The notes below the pieces were generated by a model. The model was not told where the DNA came from. It ran no database searches and worked only from the letters and a program-made list of their open reading frames with translations. Position numbers and translations under genes: made by a program. 44,033 nt of DNA from Verrucomicrobiota bacterium (GTDB lineage: Bacteria; Verrucomicrobiota; Verrucomicrobiia; Limisphaerales; SIBE01), in the NCBI GenBank assembly GCA_016209525.1, contig JACQWK010000443.1:1-44033 (forward strand), given 5' to 3'. Of this stretch, positions 43,007-44,033 are shown piece by piece (the stretch's first letter is position 1; the number at the start of each line of letters is the position of its first letter).

Positions 43007-44033
43007 TCATGGCCGCAGCCGATAGAATTTCGCAGGCCCAGTGGTCGTAATGATCCCGACAGCCGACGCAGCAGGTACCGCGGCCCACGGCCCGGTCACG
43101 TTGTCGGCTTGTTCCAATGTCCCGGCTCCAACCCACCCAATCTGCAGCCGGTTGGGGGCTATCTTCGTAACTCCTGTGAACATCGGCAAAGTTGGAGGCG
43201 GTCCCGTCGGACTGAAGTCCACTTTGACTTGCGGCAGCCCCGCGGCCTTGATCAGGATGTAGTCCACTTCCAGGTGTCCGAGGCCATTGCCGCTCCCATC
43301 CACGCTCGAACCTGCAATGCCCGCGAAACCTTTCCGGAGCGGTTTCGGGATCGCGGAATCGCGCCACGTCAACTGCCAGTTCGCAGGTTCGGGGGTGACA
43401 CCATCCGCGACCCATACTTTTCCGAAAAGGCTGTTGGTTCCGTCCGCTCTCGGATCGAGCCGCATGCGCAGCCAGTACCAAACATTGTTCGTCCAACCGA
43501 CCGTCGTTTGCGGCGGAATGTTGGTCCTTAATCCCGCTGGTCCCCACGCCCGCAGGTCATCCAGGAACTTGAATTGGCGGCCGGGCACGTTGTCCTGGGT
43601 GCTGCTACGAAAGTGCAAGTTCAATCCTCGGCTCACATCCGCGGTGTTGGTCTGGACGCCGACCGCAATACCGCCCCGCGGATAATCGTGGTTATCCTGA
43701 AAGACCGGCACTCGAATTCGCGCCAGCACCTCGTGCACGTCGTTGCTGTAACCGGGCTTCATATACAGGAGATGGTTCGGATCCCCGACGCTCGTGCTCA
43801 CATAAAGGATGCCGCTCATCTGCTCGTAACGGTCTCCGGCAGGTCCGAAGGCCTTCCAATCCGGATCGCGGGTCGCGCCCGTGAAGTCATCCTGGAAGCC
43901 ATTGACGGTTTGACCAAACTCGGCGGGAACAATAGGGGCGGTGACGTTGCCGAAGTATTCGATTTCGTTGATTTGATGCAAGGTCGCCGGCGTGTCATAG
44001 GCGATATAACGGATAAAGTAGTCAGGCTGGGAC
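43007..44033 (-). CDS. C-terminal part of a large secreted protein (partial)
   Basis: The open frame continues to the window edge (upstream residues DYFIRYIAYDTPATLHQ), so the gene starts outside. The visible ~342 residues include FQDDFTGATRDPDWKAFGPAGDRYEQMSG, a concanavalin-like/LamG-type beta-sandwich (HEVLARIRVPVF; GIAVGVQTNTADVSRGLNLHFRS; WYWLRMRLDP; GKVWVADGVTPEPANWQL). A C-terminal repeat domain follows (NRLQIGWVGAGTLEQADNVTGPWAAV, ending FYRLRP), the same type as the remnant at 36557. It is extracellular, probably a sugar-binding or surface protein. The terminator follows the stop. Confidence 0.8.
   Translation of the reverse strand, partial: SQPDYFIRYIAYDTPATLHQINEIEYFGNVTAPIVPAEFGQTVNGFQDDFTGATRDPDWKAFGPAGDRYEQMSGILYVSTSVGDPNHLLYMKPGYSNDVHEVLARIRVPVFQDNHDYPRGGIAVGVQTNTADVSRGLNLHFRSSTQDNVPGRQFKFLDDLRAWGPAGLRTNIPPQTTVGWTNNVWYWLRMRLDPRADGTNSLFGKVWVADGVTPEPANWQLTWRDSAIPKPLRKGFAGIAGSSVDGSGNGLGHLEVDYILIKAAGLPQVKVDFSPTGPPPTLPMFTGVTKIAPNRLQIGWVGAGTLEQADNVTGPWAAVPAASAVGIITTTGPAKFYRLRP

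Noticed and set aside
41936..43531. 531-codon plus-strand frame
   Set aside because: Crosses the PIG-L gene, a strong terminator and the partial secreted gene, all on the other strand.

Overview
The window looks like a chromosomal segment from a GC-rich, Gram-negative member of the PVC group, most likely Verrucomicrobia (Pedosphaera/Limisphaera-like). The evidence is indirect. It includes a giant propeller-type histidine kinase, a long IspG with a large insert, a tandem-domain nucleoside diphosphate kinase, secreted LamG, GH99, PIG-L and beta-helix proteins, and many small palindromic and period-10 intergenic repeats. No rRNA, tRNA or CRISPR array was seen.

Layout. (1) 0.2-5.5 kb: a two-component pair, a LamG/propeller/Y_Y_Y histidine kinase and a LuxR-type response regulator. 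(2) 5.8-19.0 kb: a probable defence island, all on the + strand. It holds a sigma-54 activator with a CARF-like N-terminus (RtcR architecture), a small SNase-fold protein, type I restriction genes hsdR, hsdM (single-base frameshift) and hsdS, a 1285-aa fusion (HsdM-like methylase, HsdS-like recognition domain, beta-sandwich, P-loop ATPase), a translationally coupled P-loop ATPase with a C-terminal RxxxxH HEPN-like motif, and a 38-codon ORF also coupled by ATGA. (3) 19.0-25.5 kb: a lone receiver domain, a TPR/secretin-like lipoprotein and a 1373-aa secreted B-lectin/Vps62-like protein, probably one operon. (4) 25.9-36.5 kb: mostly housekeeping genes, namely a B12-binding radical SAM protein, a small zinc-ribbon protein, the double-domain Ndk, MutT-type Nudix, UDP-glucose dehydrogenase, a membrane TPR protein, nuoA, rseP, ispG and a 70-aa conserved-looking protein. 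(5) 37-44 kb: secreted carbohydrate-related genes, namely an esterase, a GH99-like protein, a small membrane protein, a beta-helix protein, a PIG-L deacetylase and a partial secreted protein running off the right edge.

The strongest candidate for an undescribed system is the 13.4-18.96 kb module. A single polypeptide joins DNA methylation, sequence recognition and an ATPase, and is coupled to a second ATPase carrying a possible RNase (HEPN) motif. It sits directly behind a conventional type I R-M operon and a CARF-like sigma-54 regulator. A plausible model is that the fusion senses DNA modification or foreign DNA, the ATPase pair transmits the signal, and the HEPN-like part acts as effector. 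That model is inference.

The second theme is repeats. Perfect triloop palindromes occur in-frame inside the kinase gene. Period-10 'CACGAA' arrays form large inverted repeats in three gaps. A ~25-bp hairpin family has five copies between 25.6 and 35.4 kb, one of which has become coding sequence inside ispG and one of which looks like a terminator.
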